64,000 nt of DNA from Sphagnum compactum (lineage: Eukaryota > Bryophyta > Sphagnopsida > Sphagnales), in contig OZ234500.1 in the NCBI GenBank assembly GCA_965153455.1, positions 6,076,001 to 6,140,000 on the forward strand, in the 5' to 3' direction. The position numbers were made by a program, and so were the translations under genes. Position 1 is the stretch's first letter. The number at the start of each line of letters is the position of its first letter. The notes beneath the pieces are model-generated. The model was given only the letters and a program-made list of their open reading frames with translations, did not search any database and was not told the DNA's origin. This document shows positions 10,986 to 23,514 of the stretch, piece by piece.

Positions 10986-13365
10986 ATTCTCTCCCACTAG
11001 AAGGCCAATGTCTTCATTAAGATTTAACTTTTTTAAAGACATGATGCCTTAGGGGCAACTTCAATTTAAGGTGTACCAAAAAGGATGAAACAATTGTCAT
11101 AGTTCAGAAAAGGACTTTTTATTGGGCATTGAAATGGGTATAAGAAAGCTCATTTTTGTAATGTTGTGAGGTTAATTTTCAAGAAATGTTTTTCAAGTTA
11201 TGGCTATCTTGAGATGTCATAAAGGACATCATTATGAGCAAAAGGAAATTCGTCATAGGGTTTAAGGAATAATTTAAAAAACTATAGGCCATTCCAATTT
11301 TCTATATGTGATTGATGTATTTGAATAAATGAATGTAAAGAAAAAGTTATTTGATTTTTCATTGTTGGTTTGAATAAGGATATTTACTAAAGGATTATTA
11401 AATTTAGTCTTGGGTGGTACATATTAGTGTGAAGAAGATACCGAAATAATATTTTCTTTTCAAGTTCAAATCTTGTTTCAAAATTTCAAGTACAAATTGC
11501 AATTGCTTTTATATGGCATTGCTTGCTAATTCTTTGCAACTAAATCTCACCTCAAATTAACTTAAACATCCCCAAGTTTCACACTACCTTAACAAGTCCT
11601 TGGGGTCTTGAGAAGCACCTTCTACCCCAACTTCGGCAAAAGACCTAAACTAGCTTATTTACTAACATCACAACAAAAACATGTCTTTTTCACCCCTACA
11701 TCATGACTAAGATGATAATACAATCAATGTTACTTGACTAACATGACTAACATTGCTTATTTTCACTAGTTTAAAAAGTAGTTTTGTTTGATTTGACTAA
11801 CTTTTTGTTGTAATAGTCAACACAAACATTGTGGGTGACGATTAACAAATAATTTGTTAATTTGGTGATGCAAATTAAAAATTGATAGGACAAATTGATT
11901 CATTATTTCTTATTGTTTTTTTAATCATGCACAGTCAATGCCTTCCATCATCATTCCTTAATGCTTTGAATTAACATTAAAAATTCAAACAAGTATATGG
12001 TGAACCTAAAAGCCAATGCAAACATGAAGTTTAAATTAAGTTTATTTGGTAGTTTAAATATGTGAATATTAAAATTTTAAATAATAATAAGGTGGGAAAA
12101 TTTAGAGCTCCCTAACATAATACCCCCAAAATACCCTTTTTGATATACATAGTGGGAAACATTAAGACATCGTGACCCCACTTCCTAGGGGAATTTGATA
12201 TTGAACTTCTAGACACATTATGTATATGTTTTGGTCACTTTTGCACATTCCTTTTCATTGGACTCTTCATTTCTTCCTCAAATGTGTTTGCAATAATAAA
12301 ATGGTTTGTATACACATGTTTTTTCAATGTTATTATTTCATTTCTTTTGTAATACGAGATTCGATTTTTACTTGACTATGTTCTTCAATTTAATGCATTG
12401 ACATATTGTTAAAATAAAATATGTAATACATAGTGCATACATTAGGAACATCCACATCTTTATGATCATTTACAAAATAGAAAACCCAACACAAAGAATT
12501 TTTGTGATGAGTTTTCCAAAGTTTTTTTTGAGCATGAAACTTTTGAAAATCAATTTTCATTGTTTTTTCATTCTTGGATTTTTTCTAGTTGTAATTTGTA
12601 GACTATGGTAACTTTCTTTTGCATGCTATTTTTCCATAATTATTTCATTGATGAACAATCCACATGTTTCATTTCCACTAACTTTATTTTCATTTTTAGA
12701 TGATTGTTCCATTTCTAGTTTTCACAAAACATATTACTTTTGAAGAGAAATGGGATTCAAAAATAACATTTAACATTCTACTAAATTTTCTTGTTTATTT
12801 AATTATCAAAATATTAGAATACCAAAAAATTAAAGAAATTACAAAGAATCAATTAAGTTTCAAAATAAGTTTCAAAATTCACACTAAAATTTCTACTTTT
12901 TTCACTTTTCAAAAAATTGTGCAAGTGCAAAATATAATTTAATGATAGTACATATATAGTCCAAAATTTGAAATTCACACAAAAATATTACATATAAATA
13001 CAAACATGCATTTATATATTAATAAAATTGAACTACATATAAACTAAAGTTTAAACCCAAAATAAAATAAAAGATACAAAAAATATTAAACACATAACAA
13101 AAAAAGACAAAACAAGATACAAATAAAAAGAAATTACCAACACAAACAAACATACAAACATACATCAAACTAATTAAGCAAACATGAATACGGATTGGCC
13201 ATGAATACAAAAAAACAAACATAGAAACACACTAAAAATAGAAGGAAAAAGGTAACAATTTATTAAAAGGTGAAAAACTTCAAAGGTAGGTAATTTTTGA
13301 ACTCCAAAACCTATGTAGAAGGGATTGGGTGGGATATACCAACAATGGAACAAGCTCAAAGTAGA
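10986..13365. other. Very AT-rich intergenic DNA, no gene seen
   Basis: Long runs of A and T words and few CpG are seen. Frames such as 12700-12942 (Lys, Ile and Phe rich) are of the kind expected by chance. No domain, RNA gene or repeat array was seen. Confidence 0.5.
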
Positions 13366-13640
13366 CATCTCACAAAGGAGTGAAAATGAAGGAGTAAGAG
13401 TGGCAATAGGTACTTGAAGAACTTCACAAAATTTGAAGTAAACAAATTGAACTTGAAACAAGTAAGTAGAGAAGGTGGACGAGTGACAACAAAGGATCGA
13501 ACTTAAAGTAGGCAAGTAGCAAAGGAGTGGGAGTGGTATAAAAACACCAAGCTTGAATAGGTAGTCCCAACAATGGAACATGAGTGCCAATAAAAGATCG
13601 AGCTTGAAAGGTGACAACATATTAAAATGTCCGTTTTTTG
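13366..13640 (-). repeat. Patch of degenerate ~30-60 bp repeats, first patch
   Basis: Related phrases recur: GATCGAACTTAAAGTAGGCA, GATCGAGCTTGAAAGGTGA, TTGAACTTGAAACAAGTAAG, AAGCTTGAATAGGTAG, and AGTAGCAAAGGAGTGGGAG against CACAAAGGAGTGAAAATGA. The same words occur in a second patch at 14830-15040. A 184-codon minus-strand frame crosses this patch; its repeated Phe, Leu, Pro and Cys phrases come from the repeats, so I treat it as a by-product. Confidence 0.5.
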
Positions 13641-14829
13641 GAATCACATTGTAGTTTTCATAAGGGCTATGTTGAGTTTTAGGTTTGTTTAATTTTGATA
13701 TTATAATAAAATGTTGACAAGGATTCAAATTTTTATAGTATGAAACAAGTAGTTAACATTGTAAAAGAAAAAATGATTATTATTTAATGAATTCAAAATG
13801 AACTTTCTAAGTTAAGCTAACATTTTAGTCACAGTCCATAATTTGTGATATGGACTCATAAACACATCGTGACCTATACTAATAGATGCAATTTTCTTGG
13901 GATGGAACAGTATAATGAATGTATGTTTAAAATGGATTGATTCCATGGGAAATAAATCTTTTAAGAAATTTTAGAATATGTGACCTAAATTGTTAGAAAA
14001 ATCCTTGGAATTCATATATTGATAAAATTTTGATTCATTTAAAAAAAATAGTAATAAAATGATTTTCAACATTGATTTTTTTTGAATTTTTAAATTGATT
14101 TTTTAAGAGAATGGTTGTCATTTTGAAATAATGCTTATTTATAGATTAAATTATGAAATTGACAAAATATGGGCTTTGCATCTATCCTTTTTTATATCAT
14201 CTTAATGTGTCCAAACCTTGAAATAGTAATAGTAAAGGAGAAAAAACAAGGTTGTCACAAGTTTGGGTTTTCGTTTGGATGTTGATGTTGTTTAGTGTCA
14301 TGTTGAAATAAGGCAACCTAGGTCAATGTAGGGCCAACATAGGTAAAAACCCAAGTTAGGTTGCTTGGAATATGTTTGGGGTGATTGATATTCTTGTTGT
14401 TTGGTCATCTTAAACCTTGAAGCGACCAAAATGATGTTTAGTTGCTAGAGTCCTACAACGATCAAAAATTTCCAAGTGGTGTTTGAAATTGTTTTCAAGT
14501 GGTGATTGAAATTGTTTCAATGAGTAATTAAAAATCTTCAAGTTAGTGATCAATTTTTTTTTGATTAGTAGATTAATGGTGGATATTGAACCATTGTTGA
14601 TTGGACAATTGATTTTTTTGGGTAGAGATAGAAAATTTTTAGTCACTTGGTTTAGTGATTAAAATTGTTTGGTTGTTTGATTTTGATGATTACAAATTTT
14701 TGGTCATTAAAAAAGAATGTCAATGTTCGACCTAATGAATGAAATTGACACATCTAGACGGATGTTGATGTGATGCCTAACACAAGATGGGCACATCACA
14801 TCATTTCTAACAACCTTCAACACGATCAA
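13641..14829. other. AT-rich intergenic DNA, no gene seen
   Basis: The sequence is AT-rich with locally repeated TTGAAATTG/CAAGTGGTG phrases at 14470-14540. No gene or named element was seen. Confidence 0.5.
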
Positions 14830-15040
14830 CAATAAAATATTAAACTTGAAATAGGCAAGTGGTGAAGGAGCGAAAACCTAAACAAAGGACCATGTTCAAA
14901 ATAGGTAGGTATTGAAAGAATACATAATAAAAGATCAAGCTTGAAGTAAATAAGCAATGAAGGAATGGGGGAAATAATAAAGGATGCAATTCAAAGTAAG
15001 CAAGTAACAAAGGAGCAAAAATGATAAGATGAATTGATTC
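14830..15040 (-). repeat. Patch of degenerate short repeats, second patch
   Basis: Here AAACTTGAAATAGGCAAGTG, GTTCAAAATAGGTAGGTA, GATCAAGCTTGAAGTAAATA and CAATTCAAAGTAAGCAAGTA follow each other every 50-65 bp, each followed by a phrase like GAAGGAGCG or AAAGGAGCA. The unit matches the patch at 13366-13640, so both descend from one array. Two overlapping minus-strand frames (91 and 111 codons) run through it without a recognisable domain. Confidence 0.55.
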
Positions 15041-15254
15041 AAAAAAATATGAAGAGCAAGAGGGTTGGGAGAAGGAGGGAGTAGGAAGGAAGGGAAAATC
15101 AATATATAAGAGGCAAGAACAAAGGAAAGAAGACAAAAAAAAACCATGTGCACACATATTACTTGCAAAAGCCAAGTTAAAAAAAAAGAAACAAAAGTTT
15201 CACCAAACACTTTAAAGCTAGAAACTTAAAGTGCCCTTAGGTTCATCCAAAGGT

Positions 15255-16830
15255 ATTTGTGTTAATTCCCAAAATGATGGTAATGAAAACAAAAAAAAAC
15301 TAGGGGCATGTTCTCTAGCTCCACACATTTGGACAAGATGGGTGTGTGGGATCTTAGGATGGGATTAAGAAGAAGTGACAAGTTTGCATGTGCATGACCA
15401 TTTAATAGTCACTTCAGTTGCACAAGCTAAACAATGTAGGTGGTTAGTACAAATGAAGCCAAATTGGGTCATGGATTTGCCTTAGATTCACTTAAACTCA
15501 CTTGATTGGACTTGGACTTGGGAGGAGCAACCACCCTCAAGTGAAAACACATTATAGGGGATCAACAATGTAGTCCCATCATATTATTTTTCAAGGGTGC
15601 CCATGTTTGAACTTCAACCATGTCATTATTAAAAAATATTTTCACAATGTTTTTGCATATTATAGTAGGTCAAAACATAAACAAATCAAATGCCAAAAAA
15701 TCTATGTTCTTTATTTCATATGATGTGATGTCCAAATATATTTTTGCAAAAAAAGTATGTAATGGTGTACTAAAAACAATAAAAATTCCAAAAATGACCA
15801 AAATGTTGTTTAATTTTTATAAAATTTGTAATATTTACTAAACATTGTGATTCCATATGATTGGATTAAGTTTGTAAACCATGTGAAAAATTTGATAATT
15901 ATCATATCACAAATGGGTTTTTTTCAAAGCCATAATTGTAAATTTTTGGTAAATTAAAATTAAAAAAAAATCAATTTCATATGGAAAATGACAAAAAATG
16001 AACCATTTAAAGAAAATTCAGTTCAAACATTTCTTGGTTGGTTAATTTAATCCAAAAACTAGTGCAACTTAGAATAAGAAACTAGTTTTATTATATTATG
16101 TATGCCATAAATTACCTATGATTATTTGAATTTAATATCTTAAATATGTTTCTTTATTCAAAATATTAAATAATCTTAGCTTTGTGAAAATCAAAATATA
16201 AAACCACCAAAAGTCAACCCAAAATTAAATGTAACACATTTTGAGAGGTGTATACTGTAATATTTGTCATGAAAGTGCCCAAATTGGCCCCCTTGTACTA
16301 TGCTTTCAACTCCTCTTTCTTATATTATATTCTAGGATTGGCAATGGGGATTACATCGAAATGGTTAAAATTTTCAGAAATCCCAAAGTCAAAATTGGGA
16401 TATGTAGATTAAGGAATCTTGGATTTTTGGAATGTCATAATTTTTCAAAGTAAGTTTTTAAAAAAAGGATATGACCCAATTATCTTATAGTGTTCGTTGA
16501 GATCTTTTCAACTATCTATCACATGTTCCAATCAAAAGACATTTGACCTATGTTTCCTAAGTTTTAGTGCTTGGGTGTCTTTTAACCATAACTTGTGTTT
16601 CAAACTTCCAAACAAAGAATGTGGGCCCACATTTGTTATCTACTCTTCAAAACCTTTCTAAAGATTTGGACAAGGCTTTTTATTTGTACGTTTGTCCCAA
16701 AGATTCGAGACACTTGGAAAACTCTCCTTGCAAGAATCTTAAAACACTCCCCCAACTTGCTCCCCTTTTGAGTTCTCATGCCTTGAGCTTTGACCTTGGC
16801 CTTGATTGAAGCCCAAATCTAGGGTCATGA
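15255..16830 (+). repeat. Dispersed repeat E, copy 2, split by extra AT-rich DNA
   Basis: The first part (15255-15560) matches the start of copy 1, for example GGGCATGTTCTCTAGCTCC and CACAAGCTAAACAATGTAGG. The match resumes at about 16300 with TCTTATATTATATTCTAGGA and GGGGATTACATCG, and ends near GAGCTTTGACCTTGG at about 16795. Between them lie ~700 bp of very AT-rich sequence that copy 1 does not have, suggesting insertion in this copy or loss from the other. Small frames inside are not conserved between copies. Confidence 0.5.
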
Positions 16831-17450
16831 TAAAATTTAAAACCAAATAAGAGCTTCAAGTCATGATAAAACTACAACCAAATAAGAGCTTCAAGATTCA
16901 AACGTGAAACCTTAGAGCACTAAAAAAACACAAGCAAGATTGCTTTAGGAAAGTGAGATCCAAACTTTCACTTGGGCCCCTTTATTCTTGGGGAGGCAAT
17001 GCCTACACAAGACAATTGTTGTAACCTTATTGGATATTGCCAAAAAATAAGAACCCTAACTTTGGATGCTTTTAGAAAACCTAGACGTAAATTGTACCTA
17101 ATATTCTAGACTTTAGACCCTAGCTATCTAGACCGCCTAGACCCTAGCATGAGAACTAGACTCCGGAAAACTTTTTTACCTCACCCACGTGTCAACATTT
17201 TGAAAGGTCTCCAAAGAGCTGATTCTTAATGGCAGGTTCTCACACAAGAGTGAACTAATGAGACGGATATCGAACCGAGTATCACTAAATCTGAACCCGT
17301 CAGTTTTCAACATGAGAACCGGCTTGAAAACTGATCTAATACTTTAGCCCTCCTTGTGATATCCACCCAACAATGGTTTCAAACATCATAAATCACAAGA
17401 TAGAAAATTCCCTAGGGTTGTCAAAATTGGACAAAGTTTGCACCATAATC
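16831..17450. other. Intergenic DNA, no gene seen
   Basis: A short direct duplication (AACCAAATAAGAGCTTCAAG at 16841 and 16878) and several CTAGAC phrases near 17100-17165 are the only structures noted. Confidence 0.5.
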
Positions 17451-17454
17451 AATT

Positions 17455-17525
17455 AAACCCTAAACCCTAATTTTTTGGCCTACATCCTCAGGCTACCACC
17501 CTAAACCCTAATTTTTTGGCCTACA
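17455..17525. repeat. Telomere-like CCCTAAA patch with a local duplication
   Basis: The phrase CCCTAAACCCTAATTTTTTG followed by GCCTACA occurs twice, about 50 bp apart. It contains the plant telomere unit CCCTAAA in short runs. C-rich strand is on plus. Confidence 0.8.
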
Positions 17526-19769
17526 ACCTTCAAATTAGGGGAGGCCATGGGAATCAGGCCATCCTGAATACTTTACCCTACAAGTAATGTACTCTAAGGT
17601 TTTTTTTTCTTTGCATTTGAAAGCACCTCCCCACTGGGCAGATGTTTTCGTCAATTCAAGAGACCTTGTGCCATCCAAATGCAAACCTGCCACCATTCAA
17701 GTAATAAAAACCCTTGTAAGTAAGTAGTGTTTTCAATTCATGTATATTATCGCCATACATGAAGGAGATGTCAAATTTGATAGAAACCATTTTGTCAAGG
17801 ATGCTCATTTTCTTGTGAGTGATCAAAGACTATGAGCAAGCAAAGGTGTTGGCATAATTGGAAAGCTGGTTTGGTTGCATGCAAGAAGAGCATGAAAACC
17901 ACAAAAACTTGGACAAAATGCAGCTGGAAAAAAAAACCCTCTGTCTGGTGCTCCAAGTCATGCAGGAAACACAATGAAAGACAGACTGATTTCCAGGTAC
18001 AGTTCTTGTGAGCCTTCTTTGTCTTGATCTTTGATCACGTGATGCTATTTGCATCAATCAACAAAGGCAAGAGCTTCAGGTCCATGTCTGCTAAGCTAAG
18101 GTGACTGATTGCTCAACTCGAAGCAGCTTGCTGGTGCAAATGTGAGGAAATAGGAGGATAATGAATGGAAATCAAATCATGGGTGATGTTTTTTCTACTT
18201 GTGAATTTCCACTTGAGGACATTGAAATAGCTCAACAGATGGAAAGCTCTATAAGCACCCAGTAGTGATTGTAGCCAAGGGAACCTAACATGGCTTCACA
18301 ATGTACATACCAGATCAAGTGTTGAAATTGGTGGTGAAGGGGTGGATATCAATCCTGATGGCCATCACTTCATTGGCATTTTCTTAACCAGAACAGAAAG
18401 TTGGAGAGAGGGCCCCCCACGAAGAGAACAAGTAGACTGCAAGAATCTGACACTCAATGTGATGCCTGGATCAGATGCTCTAGAGATGAGTAGCATGTGC
18501 ATTATTATGTTCATGATCCTTGCTGATCATTGCACTGGATTTGCACCAATTATAGGGATTTCACCAGGAGTTTGCATCAAAATTCTCTACAATACAATTC
18601 ACAAAATGCATCACCCCCAACGTGCCCATGTATAATATGACAGGGATAGATACAATTTCATGTGCTGTGTTGTTGCCAATGGTTTTGATTGTAGAAGAAA
18701 ATTTGTGGGTTTTAGTTGTAGAAGAAATTTTAATGGGTGGTTGTTGGTTTCTTTGAAAATGGAGTGAGTCTCAATGATTGTCAGATTCAGCCTGCATCAT
18801 GCATCATGCCTTGAGGACAGCAAGAACCTAACCCCTTTGGCCAGAGACAGAAAGATGAATCCTGGTGAAAGTGCACAAGATTTAAGGATATGTCATTTTG
18901 CGTGTATCCATCTGCAGTGACTTTGTATTTCATTGCTGATTCAGCTGTCTACTTCTGATAATATGATTGTCTGTGGTGTTTCTGAAAGTTGGGGAACTTC
19001 CTTCAACAAGCAAAGCTTCAATCACCATTCAATTCAACAGACTCTTTAAGCTTGAGCTGCATGTCAAGCTGCATTGTCATAGACCTTCATGGACAAGAAT
19101 GTGTTCACAAGCATTCACCAGTTCAATAAGCAAAGCTCAGTTGTAGAATTTCTAGAGGTTCATTGAGTCTTCATTGCTTTGGAATTTCCAGAGAGAAGCT
19201 CCTTCCATATGTACCTCAGATCAATCTGTGGCCATTATCAAATTTTCTCTTGTGGTCAAAGCAAATGTTCAATATGTTTTTGTATTGATAATCAGAGAGA
19301 TTGAAGCACAAAATTTACTTTGGGGAATTGTTGGACCCACCAGAGGACTGGATTCCATCTTTGGACCAGCAGCAGTCTTTTAGTAAGGACATTCAGAAAT
19401 TCTTCAGAGAGGAGTTTAGTCTGCTGTTGTTGAATGAGATATCATCAAAATTAGCCCTAAATTGCAGAGAAATACATTTGTTCGTAATGCATATATAGCA
19501 ATCTCTCAACATGAATACTATCATAATAAGAAAGTGGGTCGTGCTCTTAGTAGCAGAGCATTCTTCATATGTGAGTTTTGGAAAATTCTGTTTTATGCAC
19601 TAGTCTCAAAATCTTTTTTCTTGGTGTTTCTTGGTGATCACCACCGTAAACTGCCTTGTCAAAATGTAATTGGGGGAATCAACAACTTGTAGAGACAAAG
19701 ACATCATTTTCCCAAGTTTCAGCTTCTTCTCTGGCTGTTACCAGAAATCCCAATCACATCAATTGTCAC

Positions 19770-19784
<15 letters not shown>
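17526..19784. other. Unassigned, more complex sequence without a recognised gene
   Basis: Base composition is less AT-biased than in 10-17 kb. Several frames of 60-97 codons exist (for example 18342-18635 and 19301-19498 on plus). The latter reads KIYFGELLDPPEDWIPSLDQ and looks more protein-like than most, but no family is recognised and there is no clear exon chain. It may be transcribed non-coding DNA or an old dead gene. Confidence 0.3.
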
Positions 19785-19800
<16 letters not shown>

Positions 19801-19925
19801 AGGGTTTTCCCAAAACCCTAAAAACCGCTAAACCCCAAACCCTGGAACTCAAAACCCTGAACCTGAAAACCCTAAAACCCCAAACCTAGAAACCTTAAGC
19901 CCTGAAAACCCTAAACCCAAAACCT
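19778..19925. repeat. (ATG)n microsatellite followed by a telomere-like AAACCCT patch
   Basis: About eight GAT/ATG triplets are followed by some 120 bp built from variants of AAACCCTAAA, AAACCCTGA and AAACCCCAAACC. C-rich strand is on plus. Confidence 0.8.
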
Positions 19926-20045
19926 CTCAACACTGGCTTGTGCAATTGCAGGCAAAATTGCACAAGTTTTCACACCAACATTTTGAGCAGAAGTGTGTGT
20001 ATGTGTGAATGGAAGATGTCACATATTCTGAGCTAAGTTTTATGA

Positions 20046-20090
20046 GTGGGAATGCAGCAGCAGCAGCAGCAGCAGCTGCTAAATATGAAC
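20046..20090. repeat. (CAG)n microsatellite
   Basis: Seven or eight GCA/CAG triplets near 20053-20076. They give a Gln run in a 110-codon plus frame that otherwise crosses a dispersed repeat, so it is not called as a gene. Confidence 0.7.
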
Positions 20091-20199
20091 CAGAAGGAGC
20101 AAAACAAAAGAGTTGGGATCAAAACAAAAGTAGTTGATGTCAGTCAGGTTCCTTTGTGTGAAGACTCTGATATGCATGCGCATTTGGTCACCTTCAGGC

Positions 20200-20410
20200 A
20201 ATGCTTTTTTTGGCAATTTTGTTTTATAGCCAAAGTGACAAATGAGCCACAGGAAGATTTAGCCAAATTTTGGCTACAAGCTAAATATGAGAGTAAAAAC
20301 CCAAAAAAACCACCTTCTATGTTTGTTGGCTGCCTACATGTTGGAACCATGTATAAAAATCTGGCGATTTTGTCTTAAATTTTGATCCAATTCTGACTAT
20401 TGAAAATCTC
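20200..20410 (+). repeat. TAGCCAAATTTGGCTA dispersed repeat, plus-strand copy
   Basis: The copy contains GGCAATTTTGTTTTATAGCC, AAGATTTAGCCAAATTTTGG, CTACAAGCTAAATATGAGAG, CACCTTCTATGTTTGTTGGC and AACCATGTATAAAAATCTGG. The same blocks in reverse orientation occur at 33715-33955, and a third copy at 45300-45600 is in this orientation. Confidence 0.7.
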
Positions 20411-22400
20411 AAAAAAGCACATAATTTTAGCACTTTCAATTTTTTTTAATATAGCATTTTGGCTATACATAGCCACCCAAAAAAAAAAGGGGGGGGCTGC
20501 CTTCAGGTATGTAGTAAGCTAGTTAGCTACTCTACAGAAAAAATAAAAACAAAAATTCCTGACAGTTGTAGATAGATGACCCTTTCTTTCATTTCATTTC
20601 ATTTCATTTCATTCCTCTGCAGGTAGGCTAGTAGGAGGCCAACACAGAGAGCCTAATAAATAATGAGGCCTGTAGCAATGAGTCATGGATTGTCTCTCAC
20701 ACTTGTGGGGGTAAGGGTGGGGGTGGGTTTATCACTTGGGTCTGGAGAGAGGAAAGCTGTAGCAGCCAAAATTCATTGGTCAACTTGTTTTCCAGGTGAA
20801 CAAGAAGAAACAGAAAATCCAAACAAAAACAAACAATCAGCTAAAGGCCATCAAGCCCCACATGTGCTAAATCAGGAAACAGGGATTTGCAGTTCTAATC
20901 TATTTAATTTGAACTCTCTCATCAATCCTTTCATTTGAATTTGCCAAAGAAAGAAGGAAAGAAAGCAATATCAAGCAAGCAACAACAACACTACTAGTAG
21001 GTAGTTCTCATGCGAGGTCCTTTTGTCAGTCCCTCTTTTCCCAACACTCTTTCATCACTCTTGTTGTTGTTGTTGTTTTTTTATAGCTTCTTATTTTGAA
21101 ATTTCCATATCTCCAGAAACACACAGACTGATTGTCTCTCACACATTCTTTGTCTTTTTCCTGATTTTAGGTCATCAGGAATCCCAAGATTCTCTCGGGG
21201 GAGGGAGGGAGGGGACTTGGGTGGTGAATGAATTGTCCATGTCCTGTGTGTGTCTTTCTTTCAAAACCTGGAGTGTGTGGATGGTTTATCAGAAGCTCTA
21301 TAATAATAACTCTGGTGAATGAAATGAACTGCATACTTGTAGAGTCTGGCAAGGGACCTTTTTTGCCAAGTTTAAATTTGAGTTCTTTACTTGTATAACC
21401 CAGTTTGAGATTGGGTGTCACTTGATTCTGCACTGTAGGTATGCACCCAATTTTTGTGTTTATTATAATAATAACCATGCAGTTATGAAGCTCTACAGTT
21501 TGCACAAAACCATTTGGGCAAAAAAAGCTTTTAGAATGTAGATTGTTAAACCTTAAAACCTAAACCCTAAACCCAAAAAAAATGTTGCTCCAAGGTAAAA
21601 AAAATTGTTCGTATTCAAGAATTGTAAAGTCTTGTAGGGAACAAAGTCTTCTTTTGGAACAAAATTGCACATTTTGCTTATATCAACATATTCAAAGAGG
21701 TTCCAACTGCCATTTTTCACCTAGCAAATACATGAACTTAACTACACACACATTCAATTTCATCTCACCAACCAAAGACTTTCCCCTCTAATAGGTCCGA
21801 GCTTTTTCCTACCCATTTTTGTTAACGGATTGTCCTTTCAGTGCTGGTGCCACATACAAACATACGTGCTCCCAATGGGGGGAAAAAATTTGGTTAGTGG
21901 GACTATTGTCCTTAAGACCTTTGTTGCCAATGGACTATACAAATAAATTCAAGACCAACTTGCAAATCTATTTTAATCTAATCTTGCAAAAAAAGCTTAA
22001 TGGACCCAAAAAAATTCATTTAAAATATGACACATCAACTCGTATATCTAAAAATAATGATGTCTCTTTAGACATACTACCTCTTCCAAGCAAAGCTTAA
22101 CAAGCTCACTCTTTTCCCCTACCCACCCACTTACATGGATATGACAGGCAAATTAACAAGTGCCTTTTCATGTCCATATTATGTATATTAAAATCATATT
22201 TGAGATTAACATAAATAATAATGAACTATTGGGAACCATATGAGATTGATCATAGAAGAAAAAAAAAAGGGGAGAAAGTGAGTTGAGATTTGGCTCACTT
22301 TGAAAACTTGCACTTGGCATTAATTAGACTCCGCTAATCCAATCTTGCAAGAAAATGCCTGATGGACAGAAAAAAAACAATTCATTTGAAAGATGAAGCA
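20411..22400. other. Intergenic DNA with small repeats, no gene seen
   Basis: Noted here: (CATTT)n at 20588-20612, a telomere-like patch at 21548-21575 (CCTAAACCCTAAACCC), and a ~65-bp direct duplication (21966-22032 and 22332-22393, sharing AATCTTGCAA, ATGGAC and AATTCATTT). Short ORFs have no recognised domain. Confidence 0.45.
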
Positions 22401-22402
22401 TG

Positions 22403-22495
22403 GTTTAGGGTTTGTATTTTTGTTTGGGGGTTTAGGGGCAAAAGTGGCAACCATAATATTAGGTTTAGGGTTTAGGGGCAACCTAAACCTTAAAC
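22403..22495. repeat. Telomere-like TTTAGGG patch, opposite strand
   Basis: GGTTTAGGGTTT and GTTTAGGGTTTAGGGGCA are found here with the G-rich strand on plus, opposite to the patches at 17.5, 19.8 and 21.5 kb. The patch ends in AACCTAAACCTTAAACC, a short inversion of the same unit. Confidence 0.8.
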
Positions 22496-23510
22496 CTAAT
22501 CAAGTCTGTAATAATGCAACAACTACAACTAAGAAGACTATAAACCTCTCATATCAACTCAGGTACAGACTAACATATAATACACACACACACATATATA
22601 TATATAAGAGGAGAAAGGGAGCATTGAATGCAAGTGTCAGTCCACCAAAGCATAACTTTTTTTTCATCATGGCTCTCTCTCACACACTCTCTCTCTCTCT
22701 CTCTCTGTGGCTCTATAGTTCTGAAGCTCTCTCTAGACCTTCTCTTTGACCAAGACTGCAGAGAGATACCCAGCCAGAGAGTCTGATGCATCCAGTGTGA
22801 TTTATTGCTGTTGACCTGTATAGGAGGACACACTGATATCTGGGCTCTCTAGCATCCTGATGTTGTGCTGTAACAACAACACTCCCAGCTATGAAACCAA
22901 TCAACCTTGGATTTGTGCCCCTCTGGCCCTGAAGATCTTCCTTCTCTAGGAGCATCATCATCATCATCATCATCCTCTCCTCAGTTGAGGAAAAAACTTC
23001 CACAAAATGCAACTTTACTTACTTGCCTGTGTGTGGGCATGTTTTGTTTTGTCCTTTTCCCCTTCTATTGATTCTTTGTCCATCCATGCGCCTCTCTCTC
23101 TCTCTCTCTCACTCTCTCTCTCAACATGAATGAATGGGTTTTGTGTGCTTTTGACCCCCCTAACACTTTGTACAAGTGTAAAAACCAGTTTTTGTTGGTC
23201 TGGAAATCACAAAGTTTATTGCACACACATGTGTTGTGAGCCCCGGCCTACTGTGTGAGAAAAATCAGATTCACTTATTGTGCCAATATGGGACCAGGCT
23301 GATATGAAAATTTATAAAGGTACCCAATACGGGGACCGGGCAGATGTGAAAATTTCAAAGGTAGCGCAATAGGGCGACCAGCCTAGTATGTTCAAAAGTG
23401 GATACAAGACCACACTCATCAAAACTGTTTAGAATTGTCTTACAAGAGCAAAAAGTAATTTTGGGTGTTGGTGCCATGACATGGCATTCCACATATAAGG
23501 AGAGCTGAAA
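22496..23510. other. Microsatellite-rich intergenic DNA, no gene seen
   Basis: (CA)n and (TA)n at 22583-22606, (CT)n at 22674-22708 and 23093-23122, and (CAT)n at 22949-22974. Near 23285-23390 a phrase GGGACCAGGCTGATATGAAA recurs as GGGACCGGGCAGATGTGAAA and GGGCGACCAGCCTAGTATG, making a small degenerate tandem repeat. Confidence 0.5.
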
Positions 23511-23514
23511 TGAT

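Noticed and set aside
13174-13728. 184-codon minus-strand frame
   Set aside because: It runs through a degenerate repeat patch, and its repeated Phe, Leu, Pro and Cys phrases are explained by the repeats; no domain.
23093-23122. CT-rich tracts at 22.67 and 23.1 kb as a promoter
   Set aside because: They are plain microsatellites without CpG retention or a following exon.
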